44,237 nucleotides of DNA from an uncultured Oscillospiraceae bacterium (GCA_910587255.1 CAJUKT010000085.1:1-44237), one strand, 5' to 3'; shown: positions 23,330 through 32,129, numbered from the stretch's first letter. Notes: generated from the letters alone by a model not told the origin. Program-made: numbers and translations.

Positions 23330-24343
23330 ATGCTGACCACCGTTATCCCCCAGGGGTACGCCCCCCTGCTCAACCTGTATGACACCCAGAAAGCCATCGG
23401 CCTTTTAAAGCGCCTGTTTGAGGACGATCTGGGCGGTTCGCTCAACCTGCGCCGGGTGTCCGCCCCCCTGTTTGTGGAGGCGTCCACCGGCCTGAACGAC
23501 GACCTCAACGGCGTGGAGCGCCCGGTGTCCTTCGACGTGCCCGACGCGGGGCGGGACGCCCAGGTGGTCCACTCCCTGGCCAAGTGGAAGCGCCTGGCCC
23601 TCCACCGCTACCAGTTCTCAGTGGGGGAGGGGCTGTACACCGACATGAACGCCATCCGCCGGGACGAGGAGCTGGACAATCTCCACTCCGTCTACGTGGA
23701 CCAGTGGGACTGGGAAAAGGTCATCGCCCCCCGGGACCGCAACGTGGAGTACTTACAGGCCGCGGTGCGCACCATCGTGACCGCCCTGGCCAACACCCAG
23801 GCCACCCTGCGCTCGGTGTACCCCCAGCTCACCACCCTGCCCCTCATCGACCGGGACGTGTCCTTCGTCACCGCCCAGGAGCTGGAGGACAAATGGCCCG
23901 AGCTGTCCCCCAAGGAGCGGGAGGACGCCTGGACCCGGGAGCATCCCACCACCTTCCTCATGGGCATCGGCGGGGCGCTGAAATCGGGCAAGCCCCACGA
24001 CGGCCGGGCGCCGGACTACGACGACTGGGGGCTGAACGGGGACATCCTGCTTTGGAATCCTCTGCTGAACCATGCGTTTGAGATTTCCTCCATGGGCATC
24101 CGGGTGAGCCCGGAATCCCTGGACGAGCAGCTCACCGCCGCCAGGTGCGGCCACCGGCGGGAGCTGCCCTTCCACCGGGCGCTGCTGGCGGGGGAGCTGC
24201 CCCTCACCATCGGCGGCGGCATCGGCCAGAGCCGGGTATCCATGTACCTGCTGGGCAAGGCCCACATCGGCGAGGTACAGGCCAGCATTTGGGACCCCCG
24301 CACCATCCAGGCGTGCAGAGAGGCCGGGGTCATCCTGCTGTGA
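23330..24343 (+). CDS. asnA: Aspartate-ammonia ligase (asparagine synthetase A)
   Basis: A 337-residue AsnA, which makes asparagine from aspartate and ammonia with ATP; the fold is related to class II aminoacyl-tRNA synthetases. Clear blocks: VSAPLFVEASTGLNDDLNG (~45), VHSLAKWKRLALHRY (~84), YVDQWDWEKVI (~122) and the C-terminal GGGIGQSRVSMYLLGKAHIGEVQ. Length agrees with the 330-residue E. coli enzyme. A strong promoter lies upstream. The last 29 codons are duplicated downstream. Confidence 0.97.
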   Translation: MLTTVIPQGYAPLLNLYDTQKAIGLLKRLFEDDLGGSLNLRRVSAPLFVEASTGLNDDLNGVERPVSFDVPDAGRDAQVVHSLAKWKRLALHRYQFSVGEGLYTDMNAIRRDEELDNLHSVYVDQWDWEKVIAPRDRNVEYLQAAVRTIVTALANTQATLRSVYPQLTTLPLIDRDVSFVTAQELEDKWPELSPKEREDAWTREHPTTFLMGIGGALKSGKPHDGRAPDYDDWGLNGDILLWNPLLNHAFEISSMGIRVSPESLDEQLTAARCGHRRELPFHRALLAGELPLTIGGGIGQSRVSMYLLGKAHIGEVQASIWDPRTIQACREAGVILL

Positions 24344-24359
24344 GATGTGGGCCTTGCCC
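24344..24359 (-). repeat. Inverted 16-bp copy of an asnA internal segment
   Basis: GATGTGGGCCTTGCCC, directly after the asnA stop, is the exact reverse complement of asnA positions 24253-24268, where the direct duplication also begins. Suggests template switching at a hairpin. Confidence 0.75.
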
Positions 24360-24480
24360 CCGCCGCGAGTGCGGCGTGCGAGTATTTTGCCCCAGGCAAA
24401 ATCTCGGCGCAAGGCGGAATCTATTTCCGCCGCGCATATAAAATCAAAAGGGGCCCCCATGGGGCTTGACCCATGGGGAA
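24360..24480. other. Noncoding spacer between asnA and its partial copy
   Basis: Contains small palindromes (GGCAAAAT-type and GGGGCCCC, CCCATGGGG). No gene or terminator recognised; the origin of this stretch is not evident from the rest of the window. Confidence 0.5.
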
Positions 24481-24568
24481 CAAGGCCCACACCGGCGAGG
24501 TACAGGCCAGCATCTGGGACCCCCGCACCATCCAGGCGTGCAGGGAGGCCGGGGTCATCCTGCTGTGA
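24481..24568 (+). pseudogene. Duplicated 3' end of asnA
   Basis: Eighty-five of 88 bases match 24256-24343, including the stop codon, offset by exactly 225 bases. One mismatch changes Ile to Thr, two are silent. An ATG at 24473 opens a 31-codon frame through the copy, but there is no convincing ribosome binding site, and the fragment lacks the active site. Best read as a non-functional gene remnant. Confidence 0.9.
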
Positions 24569-24587
24569 AAGGGGGGGAAACAATTTT

Positions 24588-24761
24588 ATGGACGAACACA
24601 AGGGCAGTTTCAATGGCGGCACTGTGGCAAAGGCAGGCATCTCCTTCGGCAGCGCCCTGGCCATGGTCATCAGCTACACCACCTGGCGCTCGGTAGGCTG
24701 GGCCATCTTCCACGGCCTATTGAGCTGGGTGTATGTGATTTACTTTATGCTGAGGTATTGA
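24588..24761 (+). CDS. Small two-helix membrane protein
   Basis: A 57-residue protein with a polar head (MDEHKGSFNGG) and two hydrophobic segments (about 17-31 and 37-54; GWAIFHGLLSWVYVIYFML). A GGGGGG-AAA site precedes the ATG. Similar short proteins with a GWAI-HG--SW-YVIY pattern occur widely in Firmicutes without known function. It probably shares the asnA transcript, reading through the duplicated fragment. Confidence 0.72.
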   Translation: MDEHKGSFNGGTVAKAGISFGSALAMVISYTTWRSVGWAIFHGLLSWVYVIYFMLRY

Positions 24762-24762
24762 A

Positions 24763-24798
24763 AACAAGGGCCCCGCTCGCCTGAGCGGGGCCCCTGTT
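24763..24798 (-). terminator. Terminator between convergent small-protein and response-regulator genes
   Basis: Eleven-base-pair stem GGGCCCCGCTC / GAGCGGGGCCC, loop GCCT; followed on the minus strand by TTGTTTTC. The plus-strand side lacks a T-run. Confidence 0.8.
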
Positions 24799-25477
24799 AT
24801 GCCTCTCTCCCGTCCTCCTCCAAATGATACCCCAGACGCCGCACCGCCTCAATGCGCACGCTGGAGCCGATGCTGGCCAGCTTTTTGCGCAGAAAACCCA
24901 CATATACCTCCACATGGTTCTCCACCGCGTTGGAATCGTACCCCCACACCCGGGCCAGGATGGCCTCCTTGGACAGGTTGCGGCCCTTCGCCTGCATCAG
25001 GCAGCGCATCACGTCGAACTCCCGGGCGGACAGCCGCACCCACCTGTCCCCGCAGGCCAGGGTGGAGCCGTCCAGGTCCAGCACCGTGTTCCCAAAGCGC
25101 AGCTCGTCCACCTGCCCGCCCTGGCGGCGGAGCAGCGCCCCCACGCAGGCCAGCAGCTCCCGGGTGTCGAAGGGCTTGGCCAGGTAGTAGTCCGCCCCGG
25201 CGTTAAGCCCCTCCACCCGGTCCTCCAACTGGGAGCGGGCGGTGAGCATGAGGATGGGGACGGCGCACTTCCGGGCCCGGAGCCGGCGGGCCGCCTGCCA
25301 GCCGTCCAGCGCCGGAAGCATCACGTCCAGGATAATCAGGTCGTACACCCCCAGCATGGCGTACTCCACCCCCGCCTCACCGTCATACACCGCCTCCACC
25401 TGATACCCGCGGTCCTCCAGCAGCGCCCGGAGCGAATCGCTCAAAGGCCGGTCGTCCTCCACAATGAGAATTTTCAC
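24797..25477 (-). CDS. OmpR/PhoB family response regulator
   Basis: A 226-residue two-domain response regulator. Receiver: acidic pair EDD at 7-9, phospho-acceptor Asp in LIILDVML near 51, Thr in MLTAR near 79, Lys in AKPFD near 101. C-terminal winged helix (SAREFDVMRCLMQAKGRNLS...GYHLEE). It starts with GTG after GGGAGGG. No histidine kinase gene adjoins it, so it is an orphan regulator within this window. Confidence 0.95.
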   Translation of the reverse strand: MKILIVEDDRPLSDSLRALLEDRGYQVEAVYDGEAGVEYAMLGVYDLIILDVMLPALDGWQAARRLRARKCAVPILMLTARSQLEDRVEGLNAGADYYLAKPFDTRELLACVGALLRRQGGQVDELRFGNTVLDLDGSTLACGDRWVRLSAREFDVMRCLMQAKGRNLSKEAILARVWGYDSNAVENHVEVYVGFLRKKLASIGSSVRIEAVRRLGYHLEEDGREA

Positions 25478-25567
25478 GCCGGTCCCTCCCCTTCTGTCTG
25501 TTCTGAGAGGATTATATCAGCTCTCCCCGGAAAAGGAAAGCGCCGGGGAGATTTTTTCCGCAGCCGC

Positions 25568-26134
25568 TCAAAAGGGCAGCAGCCCCAGGTGCTCCAGCAG
25601 GATCTTCAGCCCGATGAGCACCAGCACCCCGCCGCCGAACAGCTCCGCCTTGGACTTGTAGCGCGCGCCGAACACATTGCCCACCTTCACCCCGGCGGCG
25701 GAGATGAAAAAGGTGCACGTCCCGATGAGGGCCACGGCGGGCACAATGTCCACCCGCAAAAAGGCGAACGTGACCCCCACCGCCAGCGCGTCGATGGAGG
25801 TGGCCACCGCCAGCACCAGCATGGCCAGGGGGGCCAGGGAGGGGTCGCAGTCCTCCTCATCCTGGCCCACCGCCTCCCGGATCATATTGCCCCCGATGAT
25901 GGCCAGCAGCACAAAGGCGATCCAGTGATCCACCGCGGCGATCATGTCCGCGAAGGCCGCCCCCAGCAGCCACCCTGCCAAGGGCATCAGTGCCTGAAAC
26001 GCCCCGAACCACACCCCCACAATTACGGCGTGGCGGGGCATCAGCGCCCGGATAGACAGCCCCTTGCAGATGGACACGGCAAAGGCGTCCATCGACAGTC
26101 CCACCGCCAAAATGAACAGCTCGGCAAATCCCAT
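25568..26134 (-). CDS. mntP: Manganese efflux pump MntP
   Basis: A 188-residue MntP (YebN) family exporter with six membrane helices in two similar halves. The paired motifs AVGLSMDAFAVSI (helix 1) and ATSIDALAVGVTFAF (helix 4) carry the conserved Asp residues for Mn2+. ATG 26134 is favoured by its distance from AGAAGGG; an ATG at 26143 is possible. Controlled by the manganese riboswitch upstream, which by itself supports the substrate assignment. Confidence 0.95.
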   Translation of the reverse strand: MGFAELFILAVGLSMDAFAVSICKGLSIRALMPRHAVIVGVWFGAFQALMPLAGWLLGAAFADMIAAVDHWIAFVLLAIIGGNMIREAVGQDEEDCDPSLAPLAMLVLAVATSIDALAVGVTFAFLRVDIVPAVALIGTCTFFISAAGVKVGNVFGARYKSKAELFGGGVLVLIGLKILLEHLGLLPF

Positions 26135-26177
26135 AATAATCATCCCTTCTCATTCTTGGAGGGTATGCGGGAACATG

Positions 26178-26214
26178 AAAAAAGAGACCATACCCGCATA
26201 CGCGGATAAGTCTC
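26178..26214 (-). terminator. Riboswitch-controlled terminator before mntP
   Basis: Minus strand: stem from GAGAC through CCGC-GTAT-GCGG to GTCTC (26184-26214), then six T (26178-26183). Its 5' side contains CTTATC, the 3' strand of riboswitch helix P1, so the two structures exclude each other. Confidence 0.88.
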
Positions 26215-26455
26215 ATCGCCTCGTCGGAGCAAGGTCCATTCCGCTTGGCACGCCCTAACGGGCATCCCGCGCTCCATTTCCCTGCTCCTCCTCCCCCACA
26301 AAGCCAAAAGGCGGCTTTGCGCGGCCCCGTTTGCCCGTTTCCCGGGCTTCCGCAAGGGCCCCGCCTGGGGTATGCCACAGCCAGACAGCATTGCTGCCAG
26401 TATGTTGACTGTGCTGCGCAACCCCTGTGAGGGCTCCGCCGACTACTCCCTTATC
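26205..26455 (-). promoter_or_regulatory. Manganese riboswitch (yybP-ykoY)
   Basis: On the minus strand the RNA shows the class hallmarks: P1 strands GATAAG (26450-26455) and CTTATC (26205-26210), the loop GGGAGTAG (26443-26450), and GTCAACATAC (26400-26409). Helix TCGGCGGAGC / GCTCCGACGA closes the interior. Mn2+ would stabilise P1 and block the terminator, turning mntP on. At about 250 bases it is much longer than the usual 100-150, because of an insertion after the ACATAC segment. Confidence 0.9.
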
Positions 26456-26464
26456 AGTGGGCGT

Positions 26465-26494
26465 ATTGTACCCCCCCGGCGGCGGGTTAGTCAA
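26465..26494 (-). promoter_or_regulatory. Promoter of riboswitch-mntP transcript
   Basis: Minus strand: TTGACT (26489-26494), 18-base spacer, TACAAT (26465-26470). Start predicted near 26458, just before riboswitch P1. Confidence 0.8.
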
Positions 26495-26674
26495 CCACAA
26501 CATTCCAGATCCGGCCGTCCACTCCACATTTTGGCGGGGAAACCCCGAATCTTTTGAATAAACCTTGAATTCTCTCCGTGAGAGGTTGCGCTGTGCGGGA
26601 AAAGAGTATAAGATATGAGGCAAGACATGTGACAGCGCCCCGGCGGACCCTCCCGGGGCGGGATGGAGGAGCCT

Positions 26675-27376
26675 ATGAGCTACATATCCTTTGAAAACGT
26701 GAAAAAAGAGTACCAGATGGGGGAGGTCACCATCAAGGCGGTGGACGGGGTGGACTTCACCGTGGACAAGGGGGAGTTCACCATCATCGTGGGCCCCTCC
26801 GGCGCGGGCAAGACCACCGTGCTCAACATGCTGGGCGGCATGGACGCCTGCTCCGGCGGCACCATCACCGTGGACGGCGCACGGGTCAGCGATTACAACC
26901 CCAAGCAGCTCACCGCCTACCGGCGGCACGACATCGGCTTCGTGTTCCAGTTTTACAACCTGGTGCAGAACCTCACCGCCCTGGAAAATGTGGAGCTGGC
27001 CGCCCAGATCTGCCGGGAGCCCTTGGACGCCCGCGATGTGCTGGTCCACGTGGGGCTGGGGGACCGGCTGGACAACTTCCCCGCCCAGCTGTCCGGCGGC
27101 GAGCAGCAGCGGGTGGCCATCGCCCGGGCCCTGGCCAAAAACCCCAAGCTGCTGCTGTGCGACGAGCCCACCGGCGCGCTGGACTATGTGACGGGCAAGG
27201 CCATTTTGAAGCTGCTTCAGGACACCTGCCGCCAGGAGGGGATGACCGTCATCGTCATCACTCATAACACCGCCCTCACCCCCATGGCCGACAAGGTGAT
27301 CCACATCAAAAGCGGCCGGGTTGCGGCGGTGGAGCGCAACGCCCATCCCACCCCCGTGGAGGAGATCGAATGGTAA
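26675..27376 (+). CDS. ABC transporter ATP-binding protein (MacB/LolD type)
   Basis: A 233-residue ATPase of the MacB/LolD/FtsE class. Walker A GPSGAGKTT (~41), FVFQFYNLVQNLTALENV (Q-loop), signature LSGGEQQRVAIARAL (~141), Walker B LLLCDEPTGALD (~161) and H-loop VITHN are intact. ATG 26675 follows GGAGG. Its end overlaps the permease gene by seven bases. The pair forms a mechanotransmission-type ABC system rather than a classical importer. Confidence 0.95.
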   Translation: MSYISFENVKKEYQMGEVTIKAVDGVDFTVDKGEFTIIVGPSGAGKTTVLNMLGGMDACSGGTITVDGARVSDYNPKQLTAYRRHDIGFVFQFYNLVQNLTALENVELAAQICREPLDARDVLVHVGLGDRLDNFPAQLSGGEQQRVAIARALAKNPKLLLCDEPTGALDYVTGKAILKLLQDTCRQEGMTVIVITHNTALTPMADKVIHIKSGRVAAVERNAHPTPVEEIEW

Positions 27377-30300
27377 CCCACAAAAACCACCTGAGCACCG
27401 ACGCCATCCGGGAGATCCGGGGCACCATGAACCGCTTTTTGTCCATTCTGGTGCTGTCGGCGCTGGCGGTGGCCTTCCTGTCCGGCCTGCGCACCACCGC
27501 GCCGGACATGCAGTACACCGCCGACAACTACTACGACCGCACCCATCTGATGGACGGCTACGTCCTGTCCACCCTGGGGCTGACCGACGGGGATCTGGAT
27601 GCCCTGGCCGGGGCGCAGGGCGTTCAGACGGTGGAGGGCTGCCGGGATCTGGACGCGGTGGCCGTGGACCGCATCGTCAGCGTGCGCTCCCTGCCGCAGC
27701 GGCTCAACCTGCTGGAGGTGAAGGAGGGCCGCCTGCCCCAGTCGGCGGACGAGTGCGTCACCGAGCGCCTGCTGCTGGTGAAGCTGGGCCTTCAGGTAGG
27801 GGACAAGCTGGAGCTCACCCTGGAGGAGGACAGCCAAGGGGATCTGGCCAACACCGTCTATACCATCACGGGGGTGGTGGATTCCCCCCTGTATGTGTCC
27901 CTGGACCGGGGGGCCTCCTCCCTGGGCAGCGGCTCGGTGGACGCCTTTGTTTACATACCGGGGGAGAACTTCACCTTTGAGCACTACACCAGCGCCTACT
28001 TCACCGGAGAGGGGCTGGCCGGCCTGGACACCTACGGGGACGAGTACGAGAACCGGCTCGAGCAGCTGGTGGACAGCCTGGACCCCCTGGCCCAGGAGCG
28101 GGCCCAGGCCCGGTATGACCAGCTCATCGGGGACGCCCAGGCCGAGCTGGACGACGCCCGGAATGAATTCGAGGACGCCAGGGCGGATGCGGAAAAGGAG
28201 CTGGCCGACGCCTGGCAGGAGCTCCAGGACGGCCGAAGGGAGCTGGACGACGGCTGGGCGGAGTACCACGACGGGGAGGACACCCTGGCGCGGGAGACCG
28301 CCGACGCCCAGCGCAAGCTGGACGACGCCCTGGCCGAGCTGCGGCAGGGCGAGGCCGACCTGGCCGACGCCCGGACGGCGTACGACGAGGGGCTGGCCAA
28401 GTACCAGGACGGGCTGGCCCAATACCAGGACGGGCTCAGCGGCTACCAGGACGGGCTGGCCCAATACGAGCAGGCCGCCGCCCCCCTGGACGAGCAAAAG
28501 GCCCAGCTGGACAAGAGCTGGGAACAGTACCACGCCGCCCTCAAGCCCTATGAGGGCACTCCCCAGTACGACATGGCGGTGTCCCAGATGGCGGCCCAAA
28601 AGGCCCAGCTGGACGCAGCCCAGGCCCAGATCGACGCGGGCTATGCCCAGCTTGCTCCCGTAAAAGCCGAGCTGGACGCGGCAAAAAAAGAGCTGGACGC
28701 AGCCCAGGCCCAGATCGACAGCTCGAAAAAGGAGCTGGACGGCGCCCTGGCCCAGCTGGAGCAGGCGCAAACCGATATCCAGGACGGCTGGGACGCGTAT
28801 AACAGGGGCGTGCGGGAGCTTCGCGACGCCCGGGCGGAGGGCCGCCAGGAGCTGGACGACGCCCTGGCCCAGCTCAACGACGGCGAACAGGAGTACGCCG
28901 ACGGCCTCCAGGAGTACGAGGACGGCAAAAAAGAGGCGGACGAGGAGATCGCCGACGCCCAGCAGAAGCTGGACGACGCCCAGGCCGAGCTGGACGACGT
29001 GGAGGAATGCAAGTGGTACGTCCTCAGCCGCTTCACCAACGCGGGCATCGTGGGCTACTCCCAGGACTCCGACCGGGTGAGCAACCTGGCCAACTTATTC
29101 CCGGTGATCTTCTTCCTGGTGGCGGCGCTGGCCTGCCTGACCACCATGACCCGGATGGTGGAGGAGCAGCGCACCCAGATCGGCGCGCTCAAGGCCATGG
29201 GCTTTTCCAGGCTGTCCATCTCCAAAAAGTACATCGGCTACGCCTTTTCCGCCAGCCTGGCGGGGGGCATTCTCGGCCTTGCCCTGGGCTGCACCCTCAT
29301 ACCCCTGGTCATCGCCAACGCCTTCAACATCATGTACGCCATCCCCACCCTGGAATTCAAGCCCCAGCTCGGGCTGTACTTCGGCGCGGTGCTGGCGGCG
29401 GTGGCCTGCACCACCGGGGCGGCGCTGTGGGCCTGCCTGTCCACCCTGATGGCCACCCCCGCCAGCCTGATGCGCCCCCGGGCCCCCAAGGCGGGCAAGC
29501 GGGTGTTTTTGGAGTACATCCGCCCGGTCTGGCGGCGGCTCACCTTCACCTGGAAGGTGACCATGCGCAACCTGTTCCGCTACCAGCGCCGGTTCTGGAT
29601 GACGGTGATCGGCATCGGCGGCTGCACCGCCCTTATCGTCACCGGCTTTGGGCTGCACGAGTCCATCTTCTCCATTTTGAACCAGCAGTTCTACCACGTG
29701 TTCCTCTATGACGCCATCCTGGGCCTGGACAAAAAGGCCGGGGCGGACAATCTGGAAACGGTTGACGGCTACCTGTCCGGCAGCCCCTGGGTGGAGGACC
29801 ACCTCCTCACCAGCCAGACCCTGCTGGAGGCATCCACCAACGGCCCCGCCCACGATGCGTATCTGTTCGTGGTGGACGACCAGGAGCGGTTCATGGAGTT
29901 CATCCAGCTGGGCCACCGCACCGACGACGAGCCGGTGCGCCTGTCCGGCGACGGGGTGGTGGTCACCGAAAAACTGTCCGAGCTGCTGGAGGTATCCGTG
30001 GGGGACGCCATAACCCTGGACTACGACGGCAGGCGGGTGGAGGCCCGGGTGGCGGACATCGCGGAAAACTATGCCTACCACTATATCTACCTGTCCGCGG
30101 AGTGCTACCAGGCTCTTTTCGGGGAGCCCTCGGAGCATAACGCCATGCTCCTGCGCTACGCCGACGGCGCGGGGGAGGCGGAGTCGGATACCGTGTCCGC
30201 CGACCTGATGGCCATGGACGGGGTGGATTCCTACTCCTACATCGCCACACTGCGGGACAACTTCACCGACAGCATGGAGGCCATCGACTACGCCGTGGTC

Positions 30301-30684
30301 ATCATCATCACCGCGGCGGCGGCCCTGGCCTTTGTGGTGCTCTACAACCTCACCAACATCAACATCACCGAGCGGGTGCGGGAGCTGGCCACCCTGAAGG
30401 TGCTGGGCTTCTTTGACCGGGAGGTCACCGCCTACGTCTACCGGGAAAACCTGTTCCTCACCCTGTTCGGCATCGTGCTGGGGCTGGGGATGGGCCGGTT
30501 CCTCCACTCGTGGACGGTGCTGACGGTGGAGGTGGATCTGGTCATGTTCGGCCGTACGGCCCCCCTCTACGCCTACTGCCTGGCGGCGGTGCTGACGGTG
30601 GTGTTCTCCATCGCGGTGAATATCGCCGCCCACTACAAGCTGAAAAAGGTGGACATGGTGGAAAGCCTGAAAACGGTGGAGTGA
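27370..30684 (+). CDS. FtsX-like permease with giant coiled-coil extracellular domain
   Basis: A 1104-residue permease. N-terminal helix at 18-38; an extracellular domain to ~240; a very long charged coiled coil ~245-545 of Ala/Gln/Leu/Asp/Glu heptads, with a short YQDGLAQ-type repeat near 345; FtsX domain 1 with helices near 575-595, 620-650 and 670-690; helix near 742; second extracellular domain to ~970; FtsX domain 2 with three C-terminal helices (near 980-1090). Such large FtsX proteins are common in Clostridia and are proposed to act in envelope stress, peptide resistance or lipoprotein handling; substrate unknown. It is coupled by overlap to the ATPase. Confidence 0.92.
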   Translation: MVTHKNHLSTDAIREIRGTMNRFLSILVLSALAVAFLSGLRTTAPDMQYTADNYYDRTHLMDGYVLSTLGLTDGDLDALAGAQGVQTVEGCRDLDAVAVDRIVSVRSLPQRLNLLEVKEGRLPQSADECVTERLLLVKLGLQVGDKLELTLEEDSQGDLANTVYTITGVVDSPLYVSLDRGASSLGSGSVDAFVYIPGENFTFEHYTSAYFTGEGLAGLDTYGDEYENRLEQLVDSLDPLAQERAQARYDQLIGDAQAELDDARNEFEDARADAEKELADAWQELQDGRRELDDGWAEYHDGEDTLARETADAQRKLDDALAELRQGEADLADARTAYDEGLAKYQDGLAQYQDGLSGYQDGLAQYEQAAAPLDEQKAQLDKSWEQYHAALKPYEGTPQYDMAVSQMAAQKAQLDAAQAQIDAGYAQLAPVKAELDAAKKELDAAQAQIDSSKKELDGALAQLEQAQTDIQDGWDAYNRGVRELRDARAEGRQELDDALAQLNDGEQEYADGLQEYEDGKKEADEEIADAQQKLDDAQAELDDVEECKWYVLSRFTNAGIVGYSQDSDRVSNLANLFPVIFFLVAALACLTTMTRMVEEQRTQIGALKAMGFSRLSISKKYIGYAFSASLAGGILGLALGCTLIPLVIANAFNIMYAIPTLEFKPQLGLYFGAVLAAVACTTGAALWACLSTLMATPASLMRPRAPKAGKRVFLEYIRPVWRRLTFTWKVTMRNLFRYQRRFWMTVIGIGGCTALIVTGFGLHESIFSILNQQFYHVFLYDAILGLDKKAGADNLETVDGYLSGSPWVEDHLLTSQTLLEASTNGPAHDAYLFVVDDQERFMEFIQLGHRTDDEPVRLSGDGVVVTEKLSELLEVSVGDAITLDYDGRRVEARVADIAENYAYHYIYLSAECYQALFGEPSEHNAMLLRYADGAGEAESDTVSADLMAMDGVDSYSYIATLRDNFTDSMEAIDYAVVIIITAAAALAFVVLYNLTNINITERVRELATLKVLGFFDREVTAYVYRENLFLTLFGIVLGLGMGRFLHSWTVLTVEVDLVMFGRTAPLYAYCLAAVLTVVFSIAVNIAAHYKLKKVDMVESLKTVE

Positions 30685-30706
30685 CCCCCTGCCCCGCCTT
30701 TGCGGC

Positions 30707-30743
30707 ACAGCGGCCCCGCGCCAAAAAGGCGCGGGGCCGCTGT
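30707..30743. terminator. Terminator after FtsX-like gene
   Basis: Sixteen-base-pair stem ACAGCGGCCCCGCGCC / GGCGCGGGGCCGCTGT, AAAAA loop. The T-run is poor on both sides, but the position between convergent genes fits a two-way terminator. Confidence 0.8.
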
Positions 30744-30748
30744 CTTGT

Positions 30749-32083
30749 CTACGGCGCGTCCTCCTCCCGGCCGGGCAGCTGCTCCGGCGGCTGGGGCTCG
30801 TCCTGGTCAAAAACGGCGAACAGGTCCTCCTCCATGAGCACCGGACGGCGGTGCTTCACCAGCGCGGTGAGAATGGGGTAGAGCACGATGGCCACCAGCC
30901 CCCCGGAAAAGCCGTTGTTATACAGGTTCATCCCCTCCAGCGGGAGCCCCGCCTGGAGCACCACCGAGGAGTGGATCAGCCCCGCCAGCATCCCAAAGGG
31001 CCAGCCGAACACCCCCGCGAAGGGGGCCAGGGTGGTTCCGAACAGGCCCGCCAGCTGCAAGCCGCTGTTGTTCAGCTCCACGTGGTTGAGCAGGCTGCCC
31101 GCCAGCACCCCCGCCATGACGGGGACCATGTTGAAGGCGTGCTTGCCGTAGCCGGAAAAGCCGATGATGGTAAAGATCGCCCCAATGGTGGCCCCGTTGA
31201 GGTCGCCGCCGGTAAACACGATGTAGCCCGTACCGATCAGGCCGTTCACCCCCATGTTCACCAGAACCGGGCCGGGACTGAACGTGCGCACATAGTCGCT
31301 GGGCGCCCGGCCGGATGTGTGCAGCAGCCTCCAGTATCCTTTCAGCGCTTCCCCCGGCCCGCGGCTCAGCCCCGCCAGGATGAACGCCGCGCACACCGCC
31401 GCCAGCGCCGCCCCCAGCGGCAGATTATTGCCTGCGGACCAGTAGTGGGCCGCGGCGGGCGCCAGCCCGAACGCCTTGAAGGCGGGCACCATCATCATCG
31501 CCACCAGCCCGCAGGAGAATCCCAGGCTGTACAGGTTCATGCCGTTCTGGACCCGGTGGGCGTGCTCCGCCACAGGGGGCGTCACAAAGCCGATGAGCAG
31601 CCCCGCCGCCACCCCCAGCCAGGGGTGGAACCGCACCGCCAGAAAGCTCACCACAGGGGACAGCGCGGTGGTGCGCAGCGCCACGTTCACGTGGCGGGAC
31701 AGCCCCTCCCCCTGCACCAGGGCGTACAGGGCCGTGCCCCCCAGGATGGGCCAGATGTTGGCGATGTTCTTGCCGAACAGGGCAAAGCCGGACATCAGGC
31801 CGATGGTGACCATGGTGGCCCCGTTGGGCGTATCGTCCAGCAGCCAGAGGATGGCCGCGCTGATGAGCGTCACCATCCCCGCGTTGACAAAGGCCGCCCC
31901 TATCCCCGCCACGGCGATGTAATCGGTGATCAGCACGTCCTCCATGGTGATAATGGTGCGCAGCCCGGACAGAATACACTCCGGCGGCCCCTGGCACAGC
32001 CCAAACAAAATCAGCGCCAGGCCAAACAGGGCGGAGGCGGGCAGCAAAGCGCCATTGCGGCGGCGGGCGGTCAAACGGATCAT
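30749..32083 (-). CDS. DUF1576 family membrane protein
   Basis: A 444-residue polytopic membrane protein of the DUF1576 family, with about ten to twelve helices arranged as two similar halves. Paired motifs GMNLYSLGFSCGLVA (~190) and GMNLYNNGFSGGLVA (~400), together with two helix-rich segments each, indicate internal duplication. Function not known. ATG 32083 follows GAGAGGGG; GTG 32089 is an alternative. It starts 46 bases after greA and may be read from the same transcript. The C-terminal ~35 residues are acidic and cytoplasmic. Confidence 0.92.
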   Translation of the reverse strand: MIRLTARRRNGALLPASALFGLALILFGLCQGPPECILSGLRTIITMEDVLITDYIAVAGIGAAFVNAGMVTLISAAILWLLDDTPNGATMVTIGLMSGFALFGKNIANIWPILGGTALYALVQGEGLSRHVNVALRTTALSPVVSFLAVRFHPWLGVAAGLLIGFVTPPVAEHAHRVQNGMNLYSLGFSCGLVAMMMVPAFKAFGLAPAAAHYWSAGNNLPLGAALAAVCAAFILAGLSRGPGEALKGYWRLLHTSGRAPSDYVRTFSPGPVLVNMGVNGLIGTGYIVFTGGDLNGATIGAIFTIIGFSGYGKHAFNMVPVMAGVLAGSLLNHVELNNSGLQLAGLFGTTLAPFAGVFGWPFGMLAGLIHSSVVLQAGLPLEGMNLYNNGFSGGLVAIVLYPILTALVKHRRPVLMEEDLFAVFDQDEPQPPEQLPGREEDAP

Positions 32084-32129
32084 GGGCACCCCTCTCTTTC
32101 TTTGCCGGCATGTCCGGCCGCGGGCCGGA

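Noticed and set aside
24473..24568. Functional 31-residue peptide from the asnA remnant
   Set aside because: No good ribosome binding site and identical to the enzyme tail; best explained as a duplication remnant.
29095..30810. Minus-strand open frame within the FtsX gene
   Set aside because: Antisense composition, no start signals, no domain.
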